A stretch of DNA of 64,000 bases from Chiua virens. Its lineage: Eukaryota; Basidiomycota; Agaricomycetes; Boletales; Boletaceae. The stretch is taken from positions 682,001 through 746,000 of the forward strand of contig JAHNUO010000010.1 in NCBI GenBank assembly GCA_019787685.1, in the 5' to 3' direction. Made by a program: the position numbers and the translations under genes. Shown one piece after another: positions 11,420 through 21,982 of the stretch (position 1 is the stretch's first letter; each line of letters begins with the position of its first letter). The notes below the pieces were generated by a model that was given only the letters and a program-made list of their open reading frames with translations, had not been told where the DNA came from and did not search any database.

Positions 11420-11679
11420 AGGTGGATACGCAGCACATCAAGCGACTCAACAAGATGTAATACAAGTTGTTACTTTGGGTCACTAGGGTTTTCACCAAGA
11501 TTCCATCACGTACATAATTTTCATGTCCTCTTGTCGCGTTACACATGTATCCTACAAAGTCCGAGGCCGACGAAATGAGCACGACTATGCAGCATGATCC
11601 ATTCAACCGGAGACATCAAGGAAACCCTCCAATCCCCATCCTAAATGCACCCCTCCGCATCAGCACCACGACACGACGT
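11420..11679. other. 3' intergenic between convergent genes A
   Basis: Short spacer between the stop codons of DUF6533 unit A and its convergent DUF6534 partner. The same spacer recurs after units B, C and D. Confidence 0.45.
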
Positions 11680-12933
11680 TCACAAAGGAAACCTCACCAA
11701 AGGATACACTCCTCTCTCCCTCTCTAGCTTCAAGTTCAGGTTCATATGTATATCTGGGTCCTGCCCACCCATACCGGCACACCCTTCGCGTCCCGACCTC
11801 CAAGTCGACCCGAGAAATGGCCTCTCAGGGGGATCCCACATTCTGAGCGACTTGCTACGACTGGGAGGCTGTTCCCCCGACCGGGTATCAGTCGGATCCT
11901 CGTTTCCCAACCGCCCGTTGAGACTCCCCAACATCCAATTGGCATACCTTTGCCTGCAGCATTAGCCTCGGCGTGTAGCAGTACGCATAAAGCAGAACAG
12001 ACTCACAGCTTGGACAAGGCGTAAAAACTGTTACACCATACGGTGTTCAGTGAGCAATCATGGTGCGTCGCATCCAAAATGAGACTCACATGGCGATATG
12101 ATACAAGGTGGTACGATACGCGAGCGCCAACACGAGCTCGATGAACACCGTTGTCGTTGTGAACAGACCCGTATCGAACGTCAGCCTGACGAACAAGATC
12201 AACAGTGACTGCTTGCTACGGGATCGGGGTAGTGGTTGACTCTGGAAGAGCTGAGGATGGACGCGTCGTTTGGATTAACGGGTACATGGGAAGCCTCGAC
12301 GCACTGTCAGAGACAAGTAGATAGTGATCACAGCGTCGCAGAATAGGCTGCGGGATAATCAGATCAGTTCCACACGACCAGAAGAGACAGACGGCCAAAA
12401 GGGGTTTCGACACGCACTGGAATGTGGAACAGGGGTGGTCGACTAGCGAAAAGGTCGGGGACGAGGGCGTACTGAATGTCATTCAGCAGATGCAAAGAGA
12501 ATACAAAGAGCCGACTGACCTCGGGCCACCGTAATGACCATGGCACACTGAAGTAATGATACCTAGAATCTCGGTGAGATTTCCAGCCGCCAACTAGAAT
12601 ACAAGCGCTTACTGTCATCACTAACACGGGGACCACGCGCGATCGTCTCATACTCCAGATCCACTAGCAGAAAACCCGTGCGCGACACAGGACACTACAA
12701 GCCGTCATGGTCAGAGGATCGTCAAAAGGGGATGACGCAGTACGTTGGCTGACTTATGCCCGTGAGCGGCGCAAGCGCGACATACGACCAGAGCGGAACG
12801 GGTGTCTCAATCAAGGTTGGTCACCAGGAAACCGAATGAAATAAGCTGTGGCTAACAGTGATGCTCCACGGTCAGCTTCGACGTGATGGAGAGGGGCGCA
12901 GATGGCGCTTACAGCATTGGGCAGATAGTCTTT
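11680..12933 (-). pseudogene. DUF6534 membrane protein, internally deleted copy
   Basis: Minus-strand homologue of the fuller gene at 21983-23682. The last exon is preserved (SLNGRLGNEDPTDTRSG), as are FVRLTFDTGLFTTT and SMRRSRVVPVLVMTVSACI. Around 12808 the sequence jumps from the codons for TPV to the region upstream of the FPDD motif. About 200 bp present in the other copy (23107-23311) are missing, removing the membrane segment LVALVLVVESTITVFAL and the following loop. The conserved FPDDQP has also become FPGDQP, followed by a stop. The product cannot be a normal DUF6534 protein. Confidence 0.7.
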
Positions 12934-13220
12934 GCTCGTCGCTACGTGACTCAGTCGGAGAGAGAGACGGGTGAGAGCTAAGCTAAGTGTGGGCGAAGGC
13001 GCGATCTGTGAGAACCTGAGAGGCCCAAGCGTCAGCTGCGTGGGCGGGCTGGGAGAAGCCTCACACTGGCATACAGTTGATCGAAGGTGGACGATTCCGG
13101 AGAGCGCGACAGCGAGGGTCCGGCAAGGCGATTCTGAGGGATAGTGGAGTGCCGAGTCACAGCCACTCGAACAAAGATTAACTCGTCACATGCGAACTTC
13201 CTGATGCGGGGTCAACGTTT

Positions 13221-13329
13221 CAACATCAGCTTTGTGGTGCTGTATCGCGCGGCACTGCGCAAGCGCCAGATCACGCTGGCGCTTATGTACAGCACCATAC
13301 AGCTTGGCGTTGGCGGTGGACAATATCAG
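13221..13329. repeat. Hairpin element, copy B
   Basis: Same element as copy A with a stronger second stem (aagcgccag / ctggcgctt) inside the outer arms (agctttgtggtgctgta / tacagcaccatacagctt). It is bounded by CAACATCAG (13221-13229) and CAATATCAG (13321-13329), a near-perfect 9-bp direct repeat. Confidence 0.5.
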
Positions 13330-13687
13330 CGAACAGCCTTTTGATGGCGTTCTTTGGCCTAATCACTGATCGACAAATTATGTCAGGCGAAATAAAGCAG
13401 TAAGCCTCATTCGTTTTCAACGTGTTGATCGATCACTGGCACTTTATCTTGACACAGCACGAGAGGAATCAAGCGTACAATTTCTGATGGAAAACCGGTT
13501 TTCCAACCGGGTACAGGAGACAAGAACACATCTCATTGATTCCTTGAAATACCGTGATTCGAGGATGAATCCCATACCTGTACGGTATGAGACGTTCGAT
13601 GTCACCCCAACTATGTTTGCGCTACTAGTACGGCCGTCTACCGCGAGAGCGGGTATACATCAAGTTCCAGCCACATCGCTGGCAACC

Positions 13688-13740
13688 CTGACGTGATCGC
13701 CACAGGTATCACAAAATGAATTCCGTGGTCTTATAACCCA
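13688..13740 (+). promoter_or_regulatory. Promoter of DUF6533 gene B
   Basis: CTGACGTGATCGCCACA then TTATAACCCAATCAG about 95 bp before the ATG. The TATA core is altered (TTATAACCC) relative to the other units. Confidence 0.45.
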
Positions 13741-13825
13741 ATCAGTCTGAGAGTAACACCCTAAAGCCTTTCGCTATCTATTATTACTCTTCTCACCATT
13801 TCTCAATCCGAATCCAAGCAAGATC

Positions 13826-15609
13826 ATGTCCTCTGCTCTGCAGTCAGCTCTCATTTCCGTGCAATGGAATAACTATGTGTCTCGTATGCTATTACACTTG
13901 CCATGGTGAAGATCGGTCTCTCAGTTTTTTTTTTCAGTCACCATCGTCACTGCTGTCGCATATGGTTATAGTAAGCTATCTGTCCTGTTCAACTATGAAG
14001 TGCGAATTTGAAACTTATGTATCGTCAGTCCTTGTCTTTCCCAAAGAGGTGCAGTTCACATACTTTCTAGTATCTGCATAAAAGTCTCCTGATTTTTCGA
14101 TCGATGAAGATAAAATACATCTGGGTCAGTGCTCACTGATTCATGGAGTCGACATATCCTTGATATAACACGACAGAATGAACCGTGGACCTGGGTGTCG
14201 ACGTTGTTCACTCTCGTGCGCATCGAAACTCCTTATTCGTTAGTATAGTCTCTAGCGACGCTTTCATAGGTTCGTTATTGCAGCCTGCTCAGTTTAGTGT
14301 AAGTATATGTCCGCTATACTGTATGTGTTAGATACTAACCTAGAGATGACATTCATCAGATGCTCTGCCCTCTGTAAGTTTGGTTCGCAAAATATAGATG
14401 TGATCCACCTCTGACCGCATTAAGTTGGCACCACATTTGCACCTGGTCGTAAAGAGGTATGCTTCATCAAATATCGATCGCCTATGAATATACTCACACG
14501 GATTACTGTGTACTCAGATGTGTGTATTCGGCCTTGATTCCAAGTACTTATGCTTATTGTCAACTGATGTCTTCAAATTTAACAGTTGTGAGTGTCCAGT
14601 CGACCTGTCTTCCATCCCATTCATAAATTCTCCAAGGTGGAATGATGTATCTCACCTGGTTATGGTCATATCTCCCTTTTCTTGGCGCGGCTGATTGTGA
14701 GTATCCACGTATTTAGCTCGGATTAGAAAATGAACACTAAAATGAGGATTATAGTCATAATGATCCTGCGGGTATGGGCAATGTACAATCGATCAAGACT
14801 AATCCTTGGTATACTTCTTGCCCTGTTTTTCATCGAGATGGTTTCCCTTATGGTAAGCTATTCCTCCATGTCGAAGAATGTCTCATTACGTATGTATAAA
14901 TTTCATGAAGCGTACGCCACACTAACCAATGGTCAGTGGGCGCCAGTCAAATACTGGAATATTCATATTGTTCAATGCCGCAGCTATCGCTATCACTTGA
15001 ACTGAACGTCGTGGCGCAAATGAATTATTATGCGCAAATCCTTTTTAGTGTGATGTTGTGCATGCTTGCAATCATCCAGTCAATTCAAATGTACCGCTTG
15101 ACAAAGCAATGGGAACTCAACCAATATATCAATATACTCGTCAAGCAGGGTGTTATCTACTTTCTCGCGTAAGTTTCTATCCTCATTCCCATTTACTTTC
15201 AACGCATTAAACGAGGCTTCTTCGTTACAGCTTGCTCCCGCTGAACTTCATCAACCTATTGGGCTTCTGGAATGTGATTCCGGGCTTTGTTCAGTATTCG
15301 CTATTGATGTTCCTGGAGTATGTGCCCGTGTTCACCCTCGCGCCTCGATTCATCATCAGCATACGGGAAATCCACGACCATGATGTCCAAGGCAGGCGAG
15401 GGGGTGGAATCGACTCTGGGTTTGGCTTGTCGACGCTATCCGACCGTGACGCTACCAGATCCGAGCAGGTTGTATTCGCAAGTCGCGATGAAAACGAACC
15501 CGGGGGAAACACAGTGGCGGCGGAAAACATGGAGACGAATGTAGGGCAGGATGACAGGACAGAAAACATTCAGATGGTACCGAGGGATGTTGAGTCGGGT
15601 TTACGGTGA
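13826..15609 (+). CDS. DUF6533 multispan membrane protein, array unit B
   Basis: Same exon order as unit A: MSSALQSALIS, a TVVTAVAYGY-like segment, a PKE exon, IKYIW, MILRVWAMYNRSRLILGILL, MNYYAQILFSVMLCMLAIIQ, QGVIYFLA, and final exon LLPLNFINLLGFWN with an acidic hydrophilic tail (GNTVAAENMETNVGQDD). A 12-nt in-frame deletion removes Phe-Ala-Arg-Gln after LAIIQ relative to A, C and D. The conserved YDY at the end of the first span reads YGY. Otherwise no disruption is visible. It was originally paired with a convergent DUF6534 gene, of which only the last exon remains at 16434-16680. Function unknown; membrane location inferred from the spans. Confidence 0.7.
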
Positions 15610-16024
15610 AGGTGCATATGCAGCATATCAAGCGACTCAACGGGATGTAATCCAATTGTGTTACCTTGGATCACTAGGGTTTTCACAGCCAAGATTCCAT
15701 TATGTAGATTATTTTATGTCTTCTCTTCCTGTTATAGATACTTATCTATGTACATGCATAACTGTATTCTGCAAAGTCCGAGTCCGACGAAATGAGCACG
15801 ACTATGCAACATCGTCCATTCAACTGGAGACATCAAGGAAACTCTCCAGTCGCCGATCTTAAATGCAAAACACCTATCCGTATCAGCGCCGCGACGCCAC
15901 ATTCACAGAGGAAACCTCACCAAAGGATACACTCCTGTCAAGTTCATATCCATATCTGGGTCCTGCCCGGGCCTGCCCACCCATACCGGCACACGCTGCA
16001 CGTCCCGGTCTCCGAGCCGATCCG

Positions 16025-16500
16025 AGAAGCGGTTTCAATTAGTCAGTCAGCCCGCCCCGCCATTCCCGCCCGCCGCCGATCAAGCCACACCGATCCTCAC
16101 TCCTCAGTCAATCTTGGAATCAGTCTCGACGTGCTGTTCACCTCGCTAGTACAGTCTCGGCACACCCTGATTTCTCTCTCCCTTGTTCTCATTGCCCGTT
16201 TGATCCACTGCCTCGCCTTCTTCAAGAACCACATTCTCTTGCCTCAGCCACGCTCTGCTTCTCTTGATCAAACCCCCTATTTCCACATTCCTTTCCAACG
16301 CTTTCTCACTCCCAGAGGCGGACGTCGACGCACTGTGGACCGCTCTCAAGGACTGTGTGGCTCCTTCCCACCAATGAGGAGGAAAAGAATGCGTACCGAG
16401 GATCTTTATTGCAATATGGTAATGCGGTCGACTTCAGTGAGTCTGGTGAGTGTGCATGCACCCTGAGGCCGAGCGCCGATTAATCATACTCAGCCCTTTC
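16025..16500. other. Sequence unique to the B-C interval
   Basis: Between GATCCGAGAAGCGG and TTAATCATACTCAGCCC the B-C spacer holds ~460 bp with no counterpart in the A-B or post-D spacers. It interrupts what would be the end of the DUF6534 relic. The minus strand has a short open segment (NVEIGGLIKRSRAWLRQEN) that looks helical, but no family was recognised. Confidence 0.4.
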
Positions 16501-16680
16501 CCAGACCCGGAACCCCGCAATGTCCAATTCAGAGATGTCCTCCTCAGGCGGATCCCACCGTGTTCTGAGCGACTTGCTTCGGCGCGGGGGCTTCTCCCCC
16601 GACCGGTGGAAGTCGGATCCTCGGTTTTCAACCGCCCATTGTGACTCGCCAACTTCCAATTGGCATACCTTTGCCTGCAG
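16434..16680 (-). pseudogene. DUF6534 relic, last exon only (B-C)
   Basis: Minus-strand residues ANWKLASHNGRLKTEDPTSTG match the last exon of the DUF6534 genes (ANWMLASLNGRLGNEDPTDTG). Nothing upstream of this exon survives; the sequence passes directly into the upstream region of DUF6533 unit C. Confidence 0.6.
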
Positions 16681-17169
16681 CGCTAGCCTCGGCGTGCAAT
16701 ACTACGCGCGCATGAAACAGAACAGACTCGCAGCTTGGAAAGGCATAAAATCTGTTACACCTGCAGAGTTCAGACTGATCAGTGACTCACATGCCAACTT
16801 CTTGATGCTGGCCAACATCAGGGAACAGCCTTTGATTCTTTGGCCAGATCATTGATTGATAAACCGCGTCGGGCGAGATAAAGCACCAAGCCTCATTCGT
16901 CTTCAGACGTGTTTATTAATCACTAGCACTTGTCTCCACGCAGCACGAATGCAATCAAGCGCACAATTTCTGATTGAAAACGGGTTTGCCGACAAGATAC
17001 AGGAGACAAGAATACACTTCACGGAGTCTTTGAAGTACCAGTGGTTCGAGGATAAACCCCGTACCTGTACGGTATGAGACGCTCGGTGTTACACGAGCCA
17101 TGTTTGCGCTACTAGTACGCCTCGGCTGCACGAGTGGGTATCCATCAAGTTCTAGCCACATCACTGACA

Positions 17170-17230
17170 TCTCTGACGTGATCGCCACAGGTATCACAAA
17201 ATGAGTTCCGAGGTCTTATAAACCAATCGG
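17170..17230 (+). promoter_or_regulatory. Promoter of DUF6533 gene C
   Basis: CTGACGTGATCGCCACAGGTATCACAAAATGAGT followed by TTATAAACCAATCGG (~17216), about 90 bp before the ATG; the same motif order as in units A and B. Confidence 0.5.
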
Positions 17231-17309
17231 TCTGAGAGTAAACCCTCAGACCTTTCGCTATCTCCTGTTGCTCCTCTCACTATTTCTCGATCCAAATTCA
17301 AGCAAGATC

Positions 17310-19114
17310 ATGTCCTCTGCTCTGCAATCAGCTCTCGTTTCTATCCAATGGGACAACTATGTGTCTCGTATGTTATTTACGCTTGTCAGGGTGAAGATCG
17401 GTCTCTTTTTTTTTTTTTTCAGTCACCCTCGTCACTGCTGTCGTATATGATTATGGTAAGCTATCTGTTCTGTTCCGCTATGAAGTGCGAACTTGAACTT
17501 ATCCATCGTCAGTCCTTGTCCTTCCCAAAGAGGTACAGTTCACATGCTTTCTGGTATCTACACGAAAAGGTTTCCTGATTGTCAATTTATGAAGATAAAA
17601 TACATCTGGGTCAGTCCGCACTGATTCATGGAGTCGACATATCCTTGATATGACACAACTAGTGCAAACCGTGGACCTGGGTGTCTACGTTGTTCATTCT
17701 CGTGCGTATCGAAACTCCTTATTCACCTAGTATGTGCTCTAGTAATGCTGTTCATAGGTTCGTTATTGCGGTCTGCTCAGCTTAGCGTAAGCCTATATCT
17801 ACTGTACTGTATGTGCTAGGTACTAACCTGGAGTTGGTATTCATCAGATGCACTGCCCTCTGTAAGTTTGGTTCGCAAAATATAGATGTGATCCACCTCT
17901 GACTGCATTAAGTTGGTACCACATTTGTGCCTGGTCGTAAAGAGGTATGCTTCATCAAATATCGATTGCCTATGAATATGCTCACGCAGATTACTGTGTA
18001 CCCAGATGTATGTATTTGGCCTTGGTTTCAAGTACTTATGTTTATTGTCAACTGATGTCTTCAAATCAACAGTTGTGGGTGCCTAGTCAACCTCTCCTCC
18101 ATTCCATTCATGAATTCTCAAGGTGTAATGATGTATATCACCTGGATATGGTCATATCTCCCTTTTCTTGGCGCAGCTGATTGTGAGTATCTATGTATTT
18201 AGCTCAGATTGGAGAATGAACACTAAAATGAGGATTATAGTCATGATACTCCTGCGGGTATGGGCAATGTACAATCGATCAAGACTAATCCTTGGTATAC
18301 TTCTTGTCCTGTTTTTCATCGAGATGGTCTCCCTTGTGGTAAATTATTCCTCCATATCAAAAAATGTCTCATTACGTATGTATAAATTTCATGAAGTGTA
18401 ACGCCACTAACCAATGATCAGTGGGCACCGGCCAAATACTGGAATATTCATATTGCTCAATGCTGCTGTCATCACTGCCACTTGAACTGGATGTCGTGGG
18501 GCAAATGAGTTACTATGCGCAAATCTTCTTTAGTGTGACGTTGTGCATACTTGCAATCATCCAGTTCGTGAGGCAGTCAATTCAAATGTACTACGTGACA
18601 AAGCAATGGGAACTCAACCGATACATCAATATACTCGCCAAGCAGGGCGTCATCTACTTTCTGACGTATGTTTCTATCCTCATTCCCTTTAATTTCAAAC
18701 GCCGAGAAACATATTAAACGAGCCTTCTTCATCTCAGCTTGCTTCCGCTGAACTTCATCAATCTATTGGGTTTCTGGGGAACGATTCCAAACAATGGGCA
18801 GTATATCTTATTGGCGTTCCTGGAGTATGTGCCCATGTTCACCCTCACGCCTCGATTCATCATCAGCATACGAGAAATGTACGAACATGATGTTCAAGGC
18901 AGGCAAGGGGGTGGAATCGACTCTGGGTTTGGCATATCGACACAATCCGACCGTGGCGCTGCCAGATCGCGGGTTGTATTCGCAAGTTCGCGATGAGAAC
19001 GAGTCGGCGGAAAACACGGAGGCGGCGGAAAACATGGAGACAGATGTAGGGCAGGATGACGGGACAGAAAACATTCAGATGGTACCAAGGGATGTTGAGT
19101 CGGGTTTACGGTGA
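17310..19114 (+). pseudogene. DUF6533 array unit C, C-terminal frameshift
   Basis: All the family exons are present (MSSALQSALVS, TLVTAVVYDY, PKE, IKYIW, LLRVWAMYNRSRLILGILL, MSYYAQIFFSVTLCILAIIQ, QGVIYFLTYV, LLPLNFINLLGFWG). In the last exon one extra T at about 18987 turns the normal FASRDEN into FASSR and a stop at 18994-18996. The tail of ~40 residues (ENTEAAENMETDVGQDD and beyond) continues in the next frame to 19114. All membrane spans lie before the break, so a truncated protein may still be made and inserted. The single-base nature means a sequencing error is equally possible. Its DUF6534 partner has been reduced to a short tail at 19244-19440. Confidence 0.65.
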
Positions 19115-19243
19115 AGGTGCATATGCAGCATATCAAGCGACTCAACGAGATGTAATATAACTGTGTCTAGGGTATTCACTTCACGATGTACATAATTTTC
19201 ATGTCCTCTTGTCGTGTTACACATCTACATGCATAGCTGTATC

Positions 19244-19440
19244 CTACAAAGTCCGAGTTCGACGCATGAACACGACAATGTAGCATCGTCCATTCAACCG
19301 GAGACTCATCAAGGAAACTCTCCAACTGTCAATCCCAAATGCAAAACACCCAGTATCAGTGCCCGACACCACGTTCACAAAGGAAACCTCACCAAAGGAT
19401 ACACTCCTCTCTCTCTCTAGCTTCAAGTTCAGGTTCATAT
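19244..19440 (-). pseudogene. DUF6534 relic, extreme 3' end (C-D)
   Basis: The minus strand encodes only the last residues shared with the other copies (NLNLKLERER) plus the 3' flank. The spacer then passes straight into the upstream region of unit D, so almost the whole partner gene has been lost here. Confidence 0.45.
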
Positions 19441-19805
19441 CTATATCTGGGTGATTCTTTGGTCAGATCACTAATTGATAACCGCGTCGGGCGAAATAAA
19501 GCAGTTCACAGCCTCATTCGTCTTCAGGTGTGTTTATGAATCACTAGCACTTGTCTCCACGCAGTACGAATGCAATCAAGCACCGTGACATAATTTTTGA
19601 TTGAAAACAGGCTTGCCGACAAGATACAGAAGACAAGAACCATCACACCTCACGGAGTCTTTGAAATGCCGTGGTTCGAGGATAAACCCCGTACCTGTAC
19701 GGTATGAGACGCTTGGTGTCATGCGCAGCCATGTTTGCGCTACTAGTACGGCCCTCGGCTGCAAGGGTGGGTATCCATCAAGTTCTAGCCACATCACTGG
19801 CATCT

Positions 19806-19850
19806 CTGACGTGATCGCCACAGGTATCTTCCGAGGTTTATAAACCAATC
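19806..19850 (+). promoter_or_regulatory. Promoter of DUF6533 gene D
   Basis: CTGACGTGATCGCCACAGGTATC joined directly to TTCCGAGGTTTATAAACC. The TCACAAAATGA stretch between the CRE-like site and the TATA box in units A-C is deleted, shortening the spacing by about 11 bp. Confidence 0.45.
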
Positions 19851-19930
19851 GGCCTGAGAGTAAACCCCAAACCTTTCGCTATCTCCTGTTGCTCCTCTCA
19901 CTATTTCTCGATCCAAATTCAAGCAAGATC

Positions 19931-21765
19931 ATGTCCTCTACTCTGCAATCAACTCTCATTTCCATCCAATGGGATAACTATGTGTCTCGTATGTTATTTA
20001 CACTTGCCATGGTGGAGATCGGTCTCAGTTTTTTTTTTCAGTCACCCTCGTCACTGCTGTCGCATATGATTATGGTAGGCTATATGTCCTGTTCCACTAT
20101 TATGTGTGAACTTGAAACTTATGCACTATCCGACTCAGTCCTCGTCTTTCCCAAAGAGGTACAGTTCACATACTTTCTATCTGCATGAAAACGTTTCCTG
20201 TCCTGATTGCAATTTACGAAGATAAAATATATCTGGGTCAGTGTTGACCGATTCATGGAGTCAACATATACTTGATATGACACAACAGTGCAAACCGTGG
20301 AGCCGGGTGTCGACGTTGTTCGTTCTCGTGCGTACCGGAACTCCTTATTCGCTAGTATATTCTCTAGCAACGCTTTCATAGGTTCGTTATTGCGGCCTGC
20401 TCAGTTTAGTGTAAGCATATGTCCGCTGTACTGTATGTGCTAGATACTAACTTGGAGATGACGTTCATCAGATGCTCCGCCCTCTGTAAGTTTGGTTCAC
20501 AAAATATAGATGTGATCCATCTCTGACTACATTAAGTTGGCACCACATTTGCACCTGGTTCTAAAGAGGTATGCTTCAGTCGAATATTCGATCATCTATG
20601 AATATACTCACGCAGATTACTGTGTACCCACTGCCCAGATGTATGTATTCGGCCTTGATTCCAAGTACTTATGCTTATTGTCAACTGATGTCTTCAAATT
20701 TAACAGTTGTGAGTAGCCTAGTCAATCTCCCTCCCATTCCATTCGTGAATTCTCCAAGGTGGAATGATTTATATGACCTGGATATGGTCATATCTCCTTT
20801 TTCTTGGCGCGGCTGATTGTGAGTATCTATGTATTTAGCTCAGATCAGAAAATGAACACTAAAATGAGGATTATAGTCATAATGATCCTGCGAGTATGGG
20901 CAATGTACAATCGATCAAGACTAATCCTTGGTATGCTTCTTGTCCTGTTTTTCATCGAGATGGTCTCCCTTGTGATAAATTATTCCTTCGCGTCAAAGAG
21001 TACCTCATTATGTACGTATAAACTTCATCGAGTGCACACCACACTAACCAATGATCAGTGGGTCCCAGCCAAATACTGGAATATTCATATTGCTCAATGC
21101 AGTCGTCGCTGTCACTTGAACTAAGCGTCGCGGCGCAAATGAATTACTATGCGCAAATCCTCTTTAGTGTGATGTTGTGCATACTTGCAATCACCCAGTT
21201 CGCGAGGCAGTCGATTCAAATGTACTACGTGACAAAGCAATGGGAACTCAACCAATACATCAATATACTCGCCAAGCAGGGCGTTATCTACTTTCTTACG
21301 TATGTTTCTATCCTCATTTCCCTTTAATTTCATCGCCGAGAAATGCATTGAACGAGCCTTCTTCATCTCAGCTTGCTTCCGCTGAACTTCATGAATCTAT
21401 TGAACTTCTGGGGAGCGATGCCAAGCAATCCGGAGTATTTTTTATTGGGGCTCATGGAGTACGTGCCCGTGTTCACTCTCATGCCTCGATTCATCATCAG
21501 CATACGAGAAATGTACGAACATGATGTTCAAGGCAGGCAAGGGGGTGGAATCGACTCTGGGTTTGGCGTATCGACACAATTCGACCGTGGCGCTGCCAGA
21601 TCGCGGGTTGTATTTGCAAGTCGCGATGAGAACGAGTCGACAGAAAGCACGGAGGCGGTGGAAAACACAGAGGCGGCGGAAAACATGGAGACAGATGTAG
21701 GGCAGGATGACAGGACAGAAAACATTCAAATGGTACTAAGGGATGTTGAGTCGGGTTTACGGTGA
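19931..21765 (+). CDS. DUF6533 multispan membrane protein, array unit D
   Basis: Exon series as in unit A: MSSTLQSTLIS, TLVTAVAYDY, VFPKE, IKYIW, KPWSRVSTLFVLVRTG, MILRVWAMYNRSRLILGMLL, MNYYAQILFSVMLCILAITQ, QGVIYFLTYVS and LLPLNFMNLLNFWGA. The hydrophilic tail is the longest of the four because an extra TEAVEN precedes TEAAENMETDVGQDD. No frameshift was seen. It converges with the best-preserved DUF6534 gene, whose stop is 218 bp away, so the D unit shows the ancestral arrangement of the pair. Function unknown; some micro-exons in 20400-20760 are unresolved. Confidence 0.75.
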
Positions 21766-21982
21766 AGGTGCATATGCAGCATATCAAGCGACTCAACGAG
21801 ATATAATCCAAGTTTTTTACTTGGGTCACTACATGCATAGGTATATCCTATAAAGTCCGAGTCCGATGAAATGACCACGACTATGTAGCATCGTCCATTC
21901 AACAGGAGACATCAAGGAAACTCTCCAACCGCCGATCCTAAATGCGAAACACCGATTCGTATCAGCGCTGCGACACCCACGT

